Assembly (NCBI GenBank): GCA_039794405.1
Contig: JBDIVL010000064.1
Coordinates: 1 to 17,339, forward strand
Length of the DNA: 17,339 bases
Source of the DNA: JBDIVL01 sp039794405
GTDB taxonomy: Bacteria; Planctomycetota; Brocadiia; Brocadiales; Brocadiaceae
Reading direction: 5' to 3'
Shown here in pieces: positions 5,764-14,230 of the stretch. Position 1 is the first letter of the stretch; every line of letters starts with the position of its first letter. A program made the translations under genes and the position numbers. Below the pieces are notes generated by a model. That model did no database searches and had not been told where the DNA came from. It saw only the letters and a list, made by a program, of their open reading frames with translations.

Positions 5764-8361
5764 TTATCTTTGGTTATAAATAATCTGCCACACCGGAATC
5801 TTCATAGCACCACCATATTGAACAAGCCATATAACAGCTTTTTCCACATCCTTTATTGCCTTGTCTTTTTCGTCTCCTTTTAATTTTTTACCAATATTTC
5901 TCACAAGATTATACTTAAAATTGGACTTCCATTTCAGGCAATCCCAATCTTCCACATCAATTTCTCCCTTTTCTTCTAAAAGTTCCTTCTCCTGTTTTGC
6001 CATGTGTGAAAAGGTATTTAATCTGAACAACATAGCATTATTGATGAATGATTTATCCATCCATGTTTCAATCTCTTTTTTGATAGTGTTCAGCTCCCCA
6101 AATTCCTTCCATTTTACGGTTTCGTCAAAAACTGTAATGGAATTCCTCTCGTTTGCCTTAGATTTTTTAAGCGCTGTTTCTGCCCTTTCGGAAATAGAGG
6201 GAATCGGCTCTCCCGGTTTGTGAACGCTTATGCCAGCCGACAGGGTAATTTGTGCGTTACCACATACATAGTTTTTAAAAGATTCACTGAGAAATAAAGC
6301 AAATTCAACAATTCTATTCCATGGACCTATCAGGAAAAGGTCATCGCCACCCGCAAATACGGTGTAGATATCTTTAAATGCCTCTTGTGTGCTTAATACA
6401 TACGGTACATAGATTGAGAAATAGTAATTCATCTGTCTGCTCAGGGTGGCAAGTCGCGATAAGCTGTAGCGTTTGAGTCCACAGGAGAAAATGAGACCCA
6501 GGTTATCGACATCTGCTTTTAAAATACCAAGGGCTTCTGTCCCCAAATGTGTATCTTTCTCAAGCGCCTTTAATGAAATATGAGAGAAGGTTTTTGGCAC
6601 CTTATTATCTTTATCTATTGTTATTTGCTCAATTAATTCCAGTTTTTTTTGTTCACTTTTCTTGCCAACTAAATAACGGTCATCTTGTAAATCTGATTCA
6701 TCGTAAACAGGCACATACCCATTTATGAATTTTGCGGTTATATCTTTTGCAATGCTTCCTTCTTTTGAAATGAAAATATCCCAATATTTAAGGAGCGTAC
6801 CGTTATTTGCAAGCTCGTTTAATTTCTCTGTAACATCAAAAGATATTTGATAAAAATCAAATATCGGTATTTTGAGTTTATCTCCGTAAACTTCAGCATC
6901 CTTTGTTGTAATTGCAATTCTTGATTCCTTTACGAGTTTTGTGCCAATATAAATATGATCTCTGCATATCTTGCAAGCAGATTTTTCATCGCCGAGAAGC
7001 CTGTCGTTTTCAACTTCTTGATTCGATGGTCTCTTACCACAAAAAGGACACAGCTTTTTGTTTAAATCATTCCGAAATTGGTCAAGATAATCTCCAACCA
7101 CACCACCATGTTTTTCCAGGTTGATTTTGTTATATTTCCTTTTTTCTGTCTCCCGGGATAAAGAGTCCCACAGTCCCCTAAATTTCTTCGATACAAAATC
7201 GTTGCATGATGCCTCTATAAAAGATATGCCTATAGCTGATTCACCAAAAAACAGCTTGATAAGCCAATCGTTGATTTTCTCTTCAGTTGATTTAATTTTA
7301 TCTTTTGCCTCTTTTGTGTTTGGCGCAAGTAAGGTAAATTTTCCTGCGGCATTTAATATGATGGAACAGGAAGTTAATCCAATTTCCCGGCAAAGCATAT
7401 CGGATGCTAACTCAGAAATAAGCGATACTGCAAACGATCGTCCCCTTAAAAGCTTCGCAGCGGCCTTGTTTGTACTTCCACCTTCTGTAAAGATAAAGTC
7501 CTGGATTCCATAAAAATCACCCGTAACGATCAGAAATTTTTTATCATCATAGTCCTTAATCCTTTCAACCTCCCCGATGCTTCCATTTTGAAGATGATAC
7601 AAGTAAATAGCAGATGCCAGGGCAGCAGTTGTTTTCGAGTGATCATAAAGAGACACGTCCGGAACGACATTACCTACTGTCGCAGCAGGTATGTGAGATG
7701 TGTAAATCGTAAATAAGCTATCAAAATGCTCCAGCCAGAGTGGAATGTATTGTTTGTGACTTAGCTTTTCTAATGCATCCACAAAATTGAAAAAAAGGGT
7801 ATCATATTCTTTTGAGGCATACTCATTATCCATTGATTCGTGTGTGATAGGAAATATATCCTTTGGAGAGAGTTCTTTAAGTGGATATCGAAATTTGTAT
7901 GAGTTGGGACTATCGTCTTTCCATTTTCCATCAGTATTAATTCCCTCAAAGAGAGTGAACAACCGTGTTTTTCGATAATCCTTTATTCCTATCTCATTGT
8001 TGTAATTATCAAACTCATTACGGTCAAAACCGCTGCTGACCCTGTCAGCCATAGCAATTATCCATTGCAAAGGATTCTCTGGCTTATGATGGCCGGCAGC
8101 AAGGTTAATAAATGAGTCGGCATGCCCCCAATTGCCTTTGTTAAACTCTTTAGGAAGAAATTTCTCTATACGGTCAATGAATGCGGCAGTATAAATAGCA
8201 TGTTGATGCGTATGCCTGCCATTGAAAAAAGGTTGATACAAATTTGCATGATTATTTATAAACTCCGGATCAACATGGAAATGTCCTTTTGCACGTTCTG
8301 CAAATTTTCCAATATCATGCAAATATCCTGCAATAGCAACTTTGTAGACTGTTTCATCCAT
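5764..8361 (-). CDS. cas10: CRISPR-Cas type III-A signature protein Cas10/Csm1
   Basis: 865 residues. The HD nuclease domain starts at once with YLHDIGKF (H15-D16), followed by further His sites (HTHQH, AAGHHKPEN) and ADRVSSGFDR. A zinc ribbon has CPFC at 438-441 and CKIC at 463-466. The second palm domain carries GGDD at 671-674 (FAGGDDLFLIGP), the catalytic motif for making cyclic oligoadenylate from ATP. The C-terminal helical domain ends at 865. Both activities therefore look intact: ssDNA cutting by HD and second-messenger synthesis. The ATG has GGAG seven bases upstream. First gene of the operon, preceded by about 300 bp of non-coding DNA with a candidate promoter. Length is in the upper normal range (about 750-870). 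Confidence 0.96.
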   Translation of the reverse strand: MDETVYKVAIAGYLHDIGKFAERAKGHFHVDPEFINNHANLYQPFFNGRHTHQHAIYTAAFIDRIEKFLPKEFNKGNWGHADSFINLAAGHHKPENPLQWIIAMADRVSSGFDRNEFDNYNNEIGIKDYRKTRLFTLFEGINTDGKWKDDSPNSYKFRYPLKELSPKDIFPITHESMDNEYASKEYDTLFFNFVDALEKLSHKQYIPLWLEHFDSLFTIYTSHIPAATVGNVVPDVSLYDHSKTTAALASAIYLYHLQNGSIGEVERIKDYDDKKFLIVTGDFYGIQDFIFTEGGSTNKAAAKLLRGRSFAVSLISELASDMLCREIGLTSCSIILNAAGKFTLLAPNTKEAKDKIKSTEEKINDWLIKLFFGESAIGISFIEASCNDFVSKKFRGLWDSLSRETEKRKYNKINLEKHGGVVGDYLDQFRNDLNKKLCPFCGKRPSNQEVENDRLLGDEKSACKICRDHIYIGTKLVKESRIAITTKDAEVYGDKLKIPIFDFYQISFDVTEKLNELANNGTLLKYWDIFISKEGSIAKDITAKFINGYVPVYDESDLQDDRYLVGKKSEQKKLELIEQITIDKDNKVPKTFSHISLKALEKDTHLGTEALGILKADVDNLGLIFSCGLKRYSLSRLATLSRQMNYYFSIYVPYVLSTQEAFKDIYTVFAGGDDLFLIGPWNRIVEFALFLSESFKNYVCGNAQITLSAGISVHKPGEPIPSISERAETALKKSKANERNSITVFDETVKWKEFGELNTIKKEIETWMDKSFINNAMLFRLNTFSHMAKQEKELLEEKGEIDVEDWDCLKWKSNFKYNLVRNIGKKLKGDEKDKAIKDVEKAVIWLVQYGGAMKIPVWQIIYNQR

Positions 8362-8399
8362 ATTTTTCTCCGTATTGAAGAGTAGTCAGTAAAACGCAA

Positions 8400-8428
8400 T
8401 TAATGCCAATGTATAGTGACGATGTCAA
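8400..8428 (-). promoter_or_regulatory. Candidate sigma70-type promoter of the csm operon
   Basis: On the minus strand a perfect TTGACA (8428-8423) is followed 17 bases later by CATTAA (8405-8400), a weak -10 hexamer. Transcription would begin about 30 bases before the cas10 ATG. No other good promoter is seen before cas10. The -10 match is poor (three of six), so the call rests mainly on the -35 box and position. Confidence 0.35.
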
Positions 8429-8529
8429 TGGCTATAAAAACATAACATTTCTCCATCGATAAAATCTTCAGGGAAGATTGACTCTACTCTGCTAAGGAAA
8501 AACAGAAATAGCAGGAATAATTATTTTTC

Positions 8530-8546
8530 GGTGGGCAATGCCCACC
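8530..8546. repeat. 17-bp palindrome upstream of the csm operon
   Basis: GGTGGGCAATGCCCACC: two 8-bp arms around a single A, followed by CTAC. It resembles in layout the palindrome at 14129-14148, which also ends in CCTAC, so both may belong to one class of dispersed palindromic repeats. It lies about 100 bp upstream of the candidate -35 box; a regulatory role is possible but not shown. Confidence 0.7.
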
Positions 8547-8637
8547 CTACATGACTTTTCCAGATATTTTCCGCATTTCCTGCCCTTCATGTTTTCCTTA
8601 AATATTTTTCACCATATCATGTTAAAATTCAACACAA

Positions 8638-8659
8638 GAAACATTTCAGAAATATTTCC
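8638..8659 (-). promoter_or_regulatory. 22-bp double half-site element between the CARF-wHTH gene and cas10
   Basis: Exact inverted copy of 84-105. Read on the minus strand it contains GAAATATTTC, T, GAAATGTTTC: two half-sites with an 11-bp period. It begins ten bases after the stop of the CARF-winged-helix gene and lies about 210 bases upstream of the candidate cas10 promoter. OmpR/PhoB-type winged helices bind direct repeats at this period, so the neighbouring regulator is a candidate ligand; this is inference. Confidence 0.5.
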
Positions 8660-8668
8660 TGCCAGATT

Positions 8669-9814
8669 TTATTCTATAACCATCCTGCTCTTCTCCAGGC
8701 TCACTCCATACTGTGTACTACCATAACCGCCGGTAGATGCTATAGTGTAAAACTGGGTAAGGTTTTTGTCCCTAATGCCATCTTCTATTTTTCTCCTTAC
8801 CTTACTAATAACCTGCCTGAGTATTTTTGGCGGTATTCCTCCACGTTTCCCGTACTTTTCATAAAGTTCCCTACTTTTCAAAGAGTCCTTCCCAAATATC
8901 CTTTTATAACATCCAACAAAGGCATTCAATCCTTCCCTTCCCATTAGATACCCCATCGTGGTATAACAACCGGTACATTCCTGGCAGTGTCTTTTTTCCG
9001 GATGCCTGCATTGACACAGCTTTTGCTCCATAAGTATCAGATAAAGGGATAGTTCCATCGGCGTAAGATCAATAGTCCTATCGCCGATCTCAAGCGTCCT
9101 GTCATGCAGATTTACCCTTAGAGGTTCCTGCACCACCGCCGTATCTATCTCTTCCTGCCCCTGACGGACAAGTTCCCTGAAATTATTACTGCCCAGATGT
9201 AGTTTTCCCTTCAGCCTGATAAACGGCAGTTCTGCCAGTTGAATGCATGCATGATCGGTATTCACCGTGGCTTTGGTTCCATCGGGCATCCTGCATGGTA
9301 TCTGTTTTGATTTCTTAGGAGGATAAAAGAAGTCGGGATTACTCTCGAATTCCGGATTTACAAGAACATGATACAGCTTGTCCCACGGCCTGCCAAAGAG
9401 CTGCAAGGCGCCGCCAAGATAGAATCCCATGGTCTTGCGGCCTCCGGCTATAGAGCAATGAAGCCGTGTTGTTGCGTCTTTTGTCTTTTCTCTGATAAAT
9501 CCTGTTATGAGATCCCCGGCAGCCTCGTTCTCTTCTTTATCCCTTATATCTTGCAATGGAGCACCTTCTTGGTTTTTTATTACTATAAGGCACTCCTCGG
9601 TAAAGTATATATCGGGAAGTCTGTATTCTTTTATAAGCTGTTTGAGAATGCCGTGTTTGATGAGTGAATCGGTAAGCGATTGTTTGCCATAAGAGGTGGT
9701 TATGATATACAGTTCCTTAACAAATACCGGTGGGATGTTTCTGGACAGGGCATAAATTGTTTCTGTAATAATCTGCGGAGTGACACCAGCCAGGCAAATG
9801 AGAATGTCTTTCAT
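8669..9814 (-). CDS. CARF-domain regulator of the NE0113 family with C-terminal winged helix
   Basis: 381 residues from the ATG at 9814. The N-terminal CARF domain opens with the strand and loop LICLAGVTPQIITETIYAL (5-23) and has SIAGGRKTM at 121-129; both are the ligand-pocket motifs of the CRISPR-associated NE0113 family (TIGR02584/PF09623). The C-terminal part (about 230-375) has LTPMELSLYLILM (250-262), VISKVRRKIED (335-345) and IASTGGYGSTQYGVSL (358-373), the layout of an OmpR/PhoB-like winged helix. Between lies a cysteine cluster (C267, C269, C277, C280, C283 with H271 and H276), a likely metal site. No nuclease motif is visible, so a cOA-responsive DNA-binding regulator is the best guess. 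An in-frame ATG at 9919 would add 35 residues, but these precede the conserved first CARF strand and look non-coding. Same strand as the csm operon, with 307 bp between them. Confidence 0.85.
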   Translation of the reverse strand: MKDILICLAGVTPQIITETIYALSRNIPPVFVKELYIITTSYGKQSLTDSLIKHGILKQLIKEYRLPDIYFTEECLIVIKNQEGAPLQDIRDKEENEAAGDLITGFIREKTKDATTRLHCSIAGGRKTMGFYLGGALQLFGRPWDKLYHVLVNPEFESNPDFFYPPKKSKQIPCRMPDGTKATVNTDHACIQLAELPFIRLKGKLHLGSNNFRELVRQGQEEIDTAVVQEPLRVNLHDRTLEIGDRTIDLTPMELSLYLILMEQKLCQCRHPEKRHCQECTGCYTTMGYLMGREGLNAFVGCYKRIFGKDSLKSRELYEKYGKRGGIPPKILRQVISKVRRKIEDGIRDKNLTQFYTIASTGGYGSTQYGVSLEKSRMVIE

Positions 9815-10024
9815 TTTCAGCAAATAATTTAGTGAAAAATGGGAATTTTGAATTCTGCCACCCGAAATTTTTCGAGCATGGGAAATCTCGCTGAATTGGT
9901 TTAAACCACTGGAATACACTCCTTAAAGAACAACAGGTCAGTAATATAAGCATACCGATTGGGAAATGCAATAAAAAACTCTAGAAGTTATTCCAAAACC
10001 TATTTCTATATTGGATACCTATCT

Positions 10025-10072
10025 ATATCTTCAAATGATTATAGATACTAATCTGAGATTTTGGATAACTCC
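10025..10072 (+). repeat. Imperfect direct repeat, copy 1
   Basis: This stretch (core TCAAATGATT, then AGATACTAA, CTGAG, TTTTGG) recurs at about 10220-10270 with a handful of substitutions and small gaps. The two copies flank the composite hairpin element. Confidence 0.75.
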
Positions 10073-10077
10073 GGACC

Positions 10078-10174
10078 GGGTGGCACGGACAAACTGGTTT
10101 GTCCGTGCTTGTTTAAATACGCACATGGATATGGAATATAACACACTGACAAACAGAGTTTGTCAGTGCCACCC
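10078..10174. repeat. Composite double-hairpin element (MITE-like)
   Basis: Outer arms GGGTGGCA (10078-10085) and TGCCACCC (10167-10174) enclose two hairpins: GCACGGACAAAC/GTTTGTCCGTGC (10083-10094, 10097-10108) and CACTGACAAAC/GTTTGTCAGTG (10144-10154, 10158-10168). Both share the GACAAAC core also found in the hairpin at 864-900. No coding capacity. Likely a small mobile or recombination-derived repeat. Confidence 0.75.
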
Positions 10175-10219
10175 CCGGAACTGGCTTACTTAGGATAAAA
10201 ATTTCTCTACGTACAAATA

Positions 10220-10270
10220 TTATATCTCAAATGATTGCAGATACTAAACTGAGGTTTTGGGATGACCTCC
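10220..10270 (+). repeat. Imperfect direct repeat, copy 2
   Basis: Second copy of the repeat at 10025-10072, sharing CAAATGATT, CAGATACTAA, CTGAG and TTTTGG in the same order and orientation. Spacing between copies is about 195 bp. Confidence 0.75.
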
Positions 10271-10507
10271 AGGTAGTGACCGAACGAAAACTTATAAAAA
10301 TGCCATTCGAACCCTTCACTCCCCAGGTCGGTTTAATCTTGTAGCAGGAACCCTACGTTTGGAATTGATGTACGGATTTTGACTGATACCAGGCATAGGT
10401 TCGATGGTTAATAGCCATTTAACCATAGTAGCCATATAAGTCATTCACCCAACCTCTACCAATCTGCGATCTCAGACTCTTTTATCGGTCCAAGGCCTTT
10501 CTCCTCG

Positions 10508-13500
10508 CTATCCCTTCATTGCTTTTTTGAGAAACTCCAGGAGGTCTTCCGGCAGCATTTCCCTTTTCGGCAATCTTGCATGGAGTGTAGTTTCGTTAAT
10601 GACCCTTATATATTTTCTCAAATTATGCAGACCCATCTCCGCCTTTTTTACATCGGCTACCCTGATAACCAGGATATTATCCACCCGCATCATGGAACGG
10701 ATCCCCGACTGCTGGGCAATAACCCTTAATTCACACTCAGAAAGGAGGTTCCTTACCGGACGGGGAATGTCACCAAAACGGTCTGTCATTTCCCCGGCAA
10801 TGGCCCTTATTTCACCAAAAGAGGTGGAACGGTTCAGTCTCCGGTAAACGTCCATTTTCAAATTGTCTTCCGGGATATAACCCTTCGGGATAAAGGATTC
10901 TAAGTTTAAACTCATTGAAACATCCAGGGGTTCATGTATGGGCTCATGCCGTGCCTTTCGCACTGCTAACTCCAGTAACCTGCAATACATCTCGTAACCC
11001 ACTGCTGCAATATGGCCGTGCTGCTCCATGCCAAGGATATTTCCGGCACCCCGGATTTCGAGGTCACGCATGGCAATTTTGAACCCGGCCCCCAGTTCTG
11101 CAAATTCTTCTATGGCCTTTATACGCCTCTCTGCCTCGGGAGTAACGGGGCGGTCAACAGGCAATATCAGGTAGGCAAAGGCACGGTGTTTGTACCGGCC
11201 TACTCTGCCCCGCAGTTGGTGCAGGTCGGCAAGCCCGAAGGTATCGGCACAATTGATTAATATCGTATTGACATTCGGAATATCGAGCCCTGATTCGATG
11301 ATCGTTGTAGACACCAGGACATCGGCCTGGCCGTGAACAAACTCGCGCATCCTGTATTCCATGAGTTTTTCGTCCATCTGTCCGTGAACGGTCATGATCC
11401 TGGCCTCAGGCACAATCCCGGATAAAGTGCGGGCAATCCGTTCAATGTTATATACACGGTTATGAACAAAATACACCTGCCCTTTCCGGTTCATTTCGAG
11501 CCTGATTGCCTGCCTGATTTTTTCCGGATCGTACCGGATGATCTGTGTATGGATAGACTGCCTTCCCAATGGAGGAGTATTCAGTGAAGAAATATCTTTA
11601 ATCCCCATCAATGACATGTGAAGTGTCCTCGGGATCGGCGTGGCGGTCAGGGTAAGTACGTCTACCATCTGCCGAAATCTTTTCAGACGTTCCTTATGTT
11701 CGACGCCGAAACGCTGTTCTTCATCGATAATAATGAGGCCCAGGTCTTTAAAATAGACGTCTTTCTGTAAAAGCCTGTGGGTGCCAATCAGGATATCAAC
11801 AAGACCTGCCGACGTTTTTTCTAAGGTCTCCTTCTGGTCCTTTCGGGCCTTAAACCGGCTTAATACCTCAATCCTGATCGGATAATCGGCCATGCGTTCT
11901 GAAAAGGTGCTGTAGTGCTGCTGCGCAAGGATGGTCGTAGGCACAAGGACGGCCACCTGCTTCCCAAACATGACAGCCTTGAATGCCGCACGCATGGCAA
12001 GTTCTGTCTTCCCGTACCCTACATCCCCGCAGATGAGCCGGTCCATGGGTGTCTTCGATTCCATATCACACTTTATATCCTTTATAACCTGAAGCTGGTC
12101 AGGCGTTTCTTCATAGAGGAATGCCGCTTCAAATTCCTTCTGCCATTCCGTATCTTCCGGGTATGCGATACCCTCTTTTGCATTCCGTAATGCCTGGACA
12201 TGGAGCAAATCACTGGCAATATCAACGATGGCATTCTCCGTCCGTTTTTTTCGTACTTCCCAATACTTTGAACCAATCTTATCCAGTCTGGGTCTATGAT
12301 CTGAACTACCAATATACTTTTGCACCAACTCAATCTTCGTGGCCGGTACATATACCTTTGTACCTTCGTCAAATTCGAGGATGAGATATTCCCTTTTCCC
12401 CCCTTCCTCCTCCAGTGTTTCCATCCCCAGAAAACGTCCGATACCATGAGCGATGTGTACTACATAGTCACCTTTTTTCAGCTCAAGGAAGGAATCAATT
12501 GCCCTTGCCTGGATGGGCTTTTTTATATCACGGCGCTGCTGGTAGCGATGGAATATTTCATGGTGTGCAAGGACGGCAATCCCGATATCAGAGAATTGAA
12601 ACCCTTTGTGGAGATGTCCCAGACGGAGCTCTAATTGTTTATTTCCTTCCGGTGGTACATCAATGATAATTTCCTCAAAACGCTGCTTCTCGGCACTGTT
12701 GTTACAGAAAATAATTGTTTTGTTATTCGTTTCAATGACCTTTTCGAGTTCAGATACGATTTCTTTAATATTTTGAGAAAAATTATCCACCGATTTCACA
12801 AGAAAGGTATAATTGTTCTTGTCCGGAAGCAAAGGCAGCTTCGATACGGTTATCGTTACGAAGGTACTCAACTGACGAGAAATCTCATGGAATGGAAACA
12901 ACACCCCATTACCAGAAGGCTGGTGTGGATAAATCCGGTCATCCGTATTTCCCTCGTAAGAACCGGTTAATCCACTGTTATCATCAATATTGGCCAACAT
13001 CTTTTTCGCCCAATCTTCTATACTTGCAGGTTCTTTTAAAACAACCCATGTGTCTTTATTGAGATACGTCAGGAGTGAAGTTTTTTTTGATTCTAACCGG
13101 GCAGTATCCGTATCATAAATTTTGTCCACAGAAAGTATCTGGCACGTGTTAAGGTCTTGTTCAGATAATTGAGATTCGATATTGAACTTGCGGATAGACT
13201 CGATTTCATCTCCAAAATATTCAATGCGGTACGGGGTATCCGAGGCATAAGGGAAAATATCAATGATGCCGCCCCGTAAGGCGTACTCTCCCGGATTCTC
13301 GACCTGGGATGCCAATTGATAATGATGGTCTTGCAGCCACGCAACAAGTTCCTCACGTGGATATTCCTGATTTCTTCGAATACCCATGACATTGTTTGAA
13401 ATGGATTTTTGAGAAGGTACTGGCTGTAAAAGCGCCTGGACGGGTACAACGAGGATATCAAACATGCCGTTAACGTGATCATCGCCGTGAAGGATCTGAT

Positions 13501-13867
13501 TGATAACGCAAAGCCTTTGTGCAAGGACATCACCTTCATTTGAAAAATCTTCTGAAAAAATGTCTTCAACGGCTGGAAACGGGCTTGCACGGCCGGGCAT
13601 AAAGGTATTCAGATCTTCCAGGTCATTCTCGGCCTCTTCAACGTTCGATACAACGAGGAGCAATTTAGGTCTTGCCCTGTTCGTTAACCGTTCATTGACA
13701 ACAGCCGAAATGAAGAAATTTGCAGATGATCCCCACAACCCATGAACGGAACAATTGGTACCAGCCTGGAGACGGCGAACGATCTCCTTGTATTGTTTAT
13801 TTTTTTGTAATAGGGTAATAAAGTCTTTCATATAATTTGAACTATTAATTTTAATGGAAGAGGACAT
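10508..13867 (-). CDS. mfd: Transcription-repair coupling factor Mfd
   Basis: About 1,119 residues, close to the usual 1,100-1,170. The N-terminal third is the UvrB-like region that recruits UvrA; the CarD-like RNA-polymerase-binding domain follows (KKGDYVVHIAHGIGRFLGM); the helicase motor has Walker A GDVGYGKTE near residue 615, DEEQRF near 716, LTATPIPRTLHMSLMG and ESGLDIPNVNTILIN with QLRGRVGR; the TRCF domain closes the protein. It displaces RNA polymerase stalled at DNA damage and brings UvrA. The start is uncertain: TTG at 13876, ATG at 13867 or ATG at 13831 are in frame and none has a strong ribosome-binding site. Housekeeping gene with no evident link to the CRISPR module. Confidence 0.97.
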   Translation of the reverse strand: MSSSIKINSSNYMKDFITLLQKNKQYKEIVRRLQAGTNCSVHGLWGSSANFFISAVVNERLTNRARPKLLLVVSNVEEAENDLEDLNTFMPGRASPFPAVEDIFSEDFSNEGDVLAQRLCVINQILHGDDHVNGMFDILVVPVQALLQPVPSQKSISNNVMGIRRNQEYPREELVAWLQDHHYQLASQVENPGEYALRGGIIDIFPYASDTPYRIEYFGDEIESIRKFNIESQLSEQDLNTCQILSVDKIYDTDTARLESKKTSLLTYLNKDTWVVLKEPASIEDWAKKMLANIDDNSGLTGSYEGNTDDRIYPHQPSGNGVLFPFHEISRQLSTFVTITVSKLPLLPDKNNYTFLVKSVDNFSQNIKEIVSELEKVIETNNKTIIFCNNSAEKQRFEEIIIDVPPEGNKQLELRLGHLHKGFQFSDIGIAVLAHHEIFHRYQQRRDIKKPIQARAIDSFLELKKGDYVVHIAHGIGRFLGMETLEEEGGKREYLILEFDEGTKVYVPATKIELVQKYIGSSDHRPRLDKIGSKYWEVRKKRTENAIVDIASDLLHVQALRNAKEGIAYPEDTEWQKEFEAAFLYEETPDQLQVIKDIKCDMESKTPMDRLICGDVGYGKTELAMRAAFKAVMFGKQVAVLVPTTILAQQHYSTFSERMADYPIRIEVLSRFKARKDQKETLEKTSAGLVDILIGTHRLLQKDVYFKDLGLIIIDEEQRFGVEHKERLKRFRQMVDVLTLTATPIPRTLHMSLMGIKDISSLNTPPLGRQSIHTQIIRYDPEKIRQAIRLEMNRKGQVYFVHNRVYNIERIARTLSGIVPEARIMTVHGQMDEKLMEYRMREFVHGQADVLVSTTIIESGLDIPNVNTILINCADTFGLADLHQLRGRVGRYKHRAFAYLILPVDRPVTPEAERRIKAIEEFAELGAGFKIAMRDLEIRGAGNILGMEQHGHIAAVGYEMYCRLLELAVRKARHEPIHEPLDVSMSLNLESFIPKGYIPEDNLKMDVYRRLNRSTSFGEIRAIAGEMTDRFGDIPRPVRNLLSECELRVIAQQSGIRSMMRVDNILVIRVADVKKAEMGLHNLRKYIRVINETTLHARLPKREMLPEDLLEFLKKAMKG

Positions 13868-14079
13868 GCAAAACAAGTATTAGAATGCGCTCTTCTTCAC
13901 TGTCTGTTTTTATATTCTTCTTTTTGTGGTGGGATGTGCATATGATGTTATTACCGTATTACCGGATCGCATTTCGGGTTTTGAACTTTGGGTTTGACGT
14001 TTCGATATAAGAGAAAGGGATCTTTTTCTGGATATGGATTTTGGGATGGTATCAGCTCTATATGCATAAAGCTAAAGTT

Positions 14080-14188
14080 GGGGTTATCCAAAAAGGTGCA
14101 AAATCCGTTTTTTTCATACAACATATGAGGGCGTATTGCAATACGCCCCTACAAATATGGCATCGCAAATAACTTTTTGGACAACCCC
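14080..14188. repeat. MITE-like element with terminal inverted repeats and a central palindrome
   Basis: Ends GGGGTTATCCAAAAA (14080-14094) and TTTTTGGACAACCCC (14174-14188) are inverted repeats matching at 14 of 15 positions. The centre holds a perfect 20-bp palindrome at 14129-14148 (GGGCGTATTG and its complement). About 109 bp with no reading frame: a miniature inverted-repeat element or dispersed palindromic repeat. Confidence 0.7.
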
Positions 14189-14230
14189 CTACAAAGGAAC
14201 ATTGAAATTCCTATACGTTAAATAAGGGAA

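Larger units (their letters stand above)
9815..10507. other. Repeat-rich intergenic region between mfd and the CARF-wHTH gene
   Basis: About 690 bp without a supported gene; the short frames here lack ribosome-binding sites and recognisable content. It holds a composite hairpin element (10078-10174) flanked by an imperfect direct repeat, and a hairpin with 8-bp arms ATGGTTAA/TTAACCAT at 10404-10426 that lies downstream of mfd but has no T-run. Confidence 0.6.

Noticed and set aside
5861..8385. Plus-strand frames opposite cas10 (up to 130 codons)
   Set aside because: Antisense shadows of a strongly conserved gene; composition is typical of reversed Lys/Glu-rich coding DNA.
9815..9919. N-terminal extension of the CARF-wHTH protein (35 residues from an ATG at 9919)
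   Set aside because: The conserved first CARF strand starts right at the ATG at 9814; the extension is Ser/Ile-rich without family resemblance.
12082..12970. Several 80-120 codon frames on both strands inside mfd
   Set aside because: They overlap the conserved motor domain of Mfd in other frames, with no ribosome-binding sites or recognisable domains.
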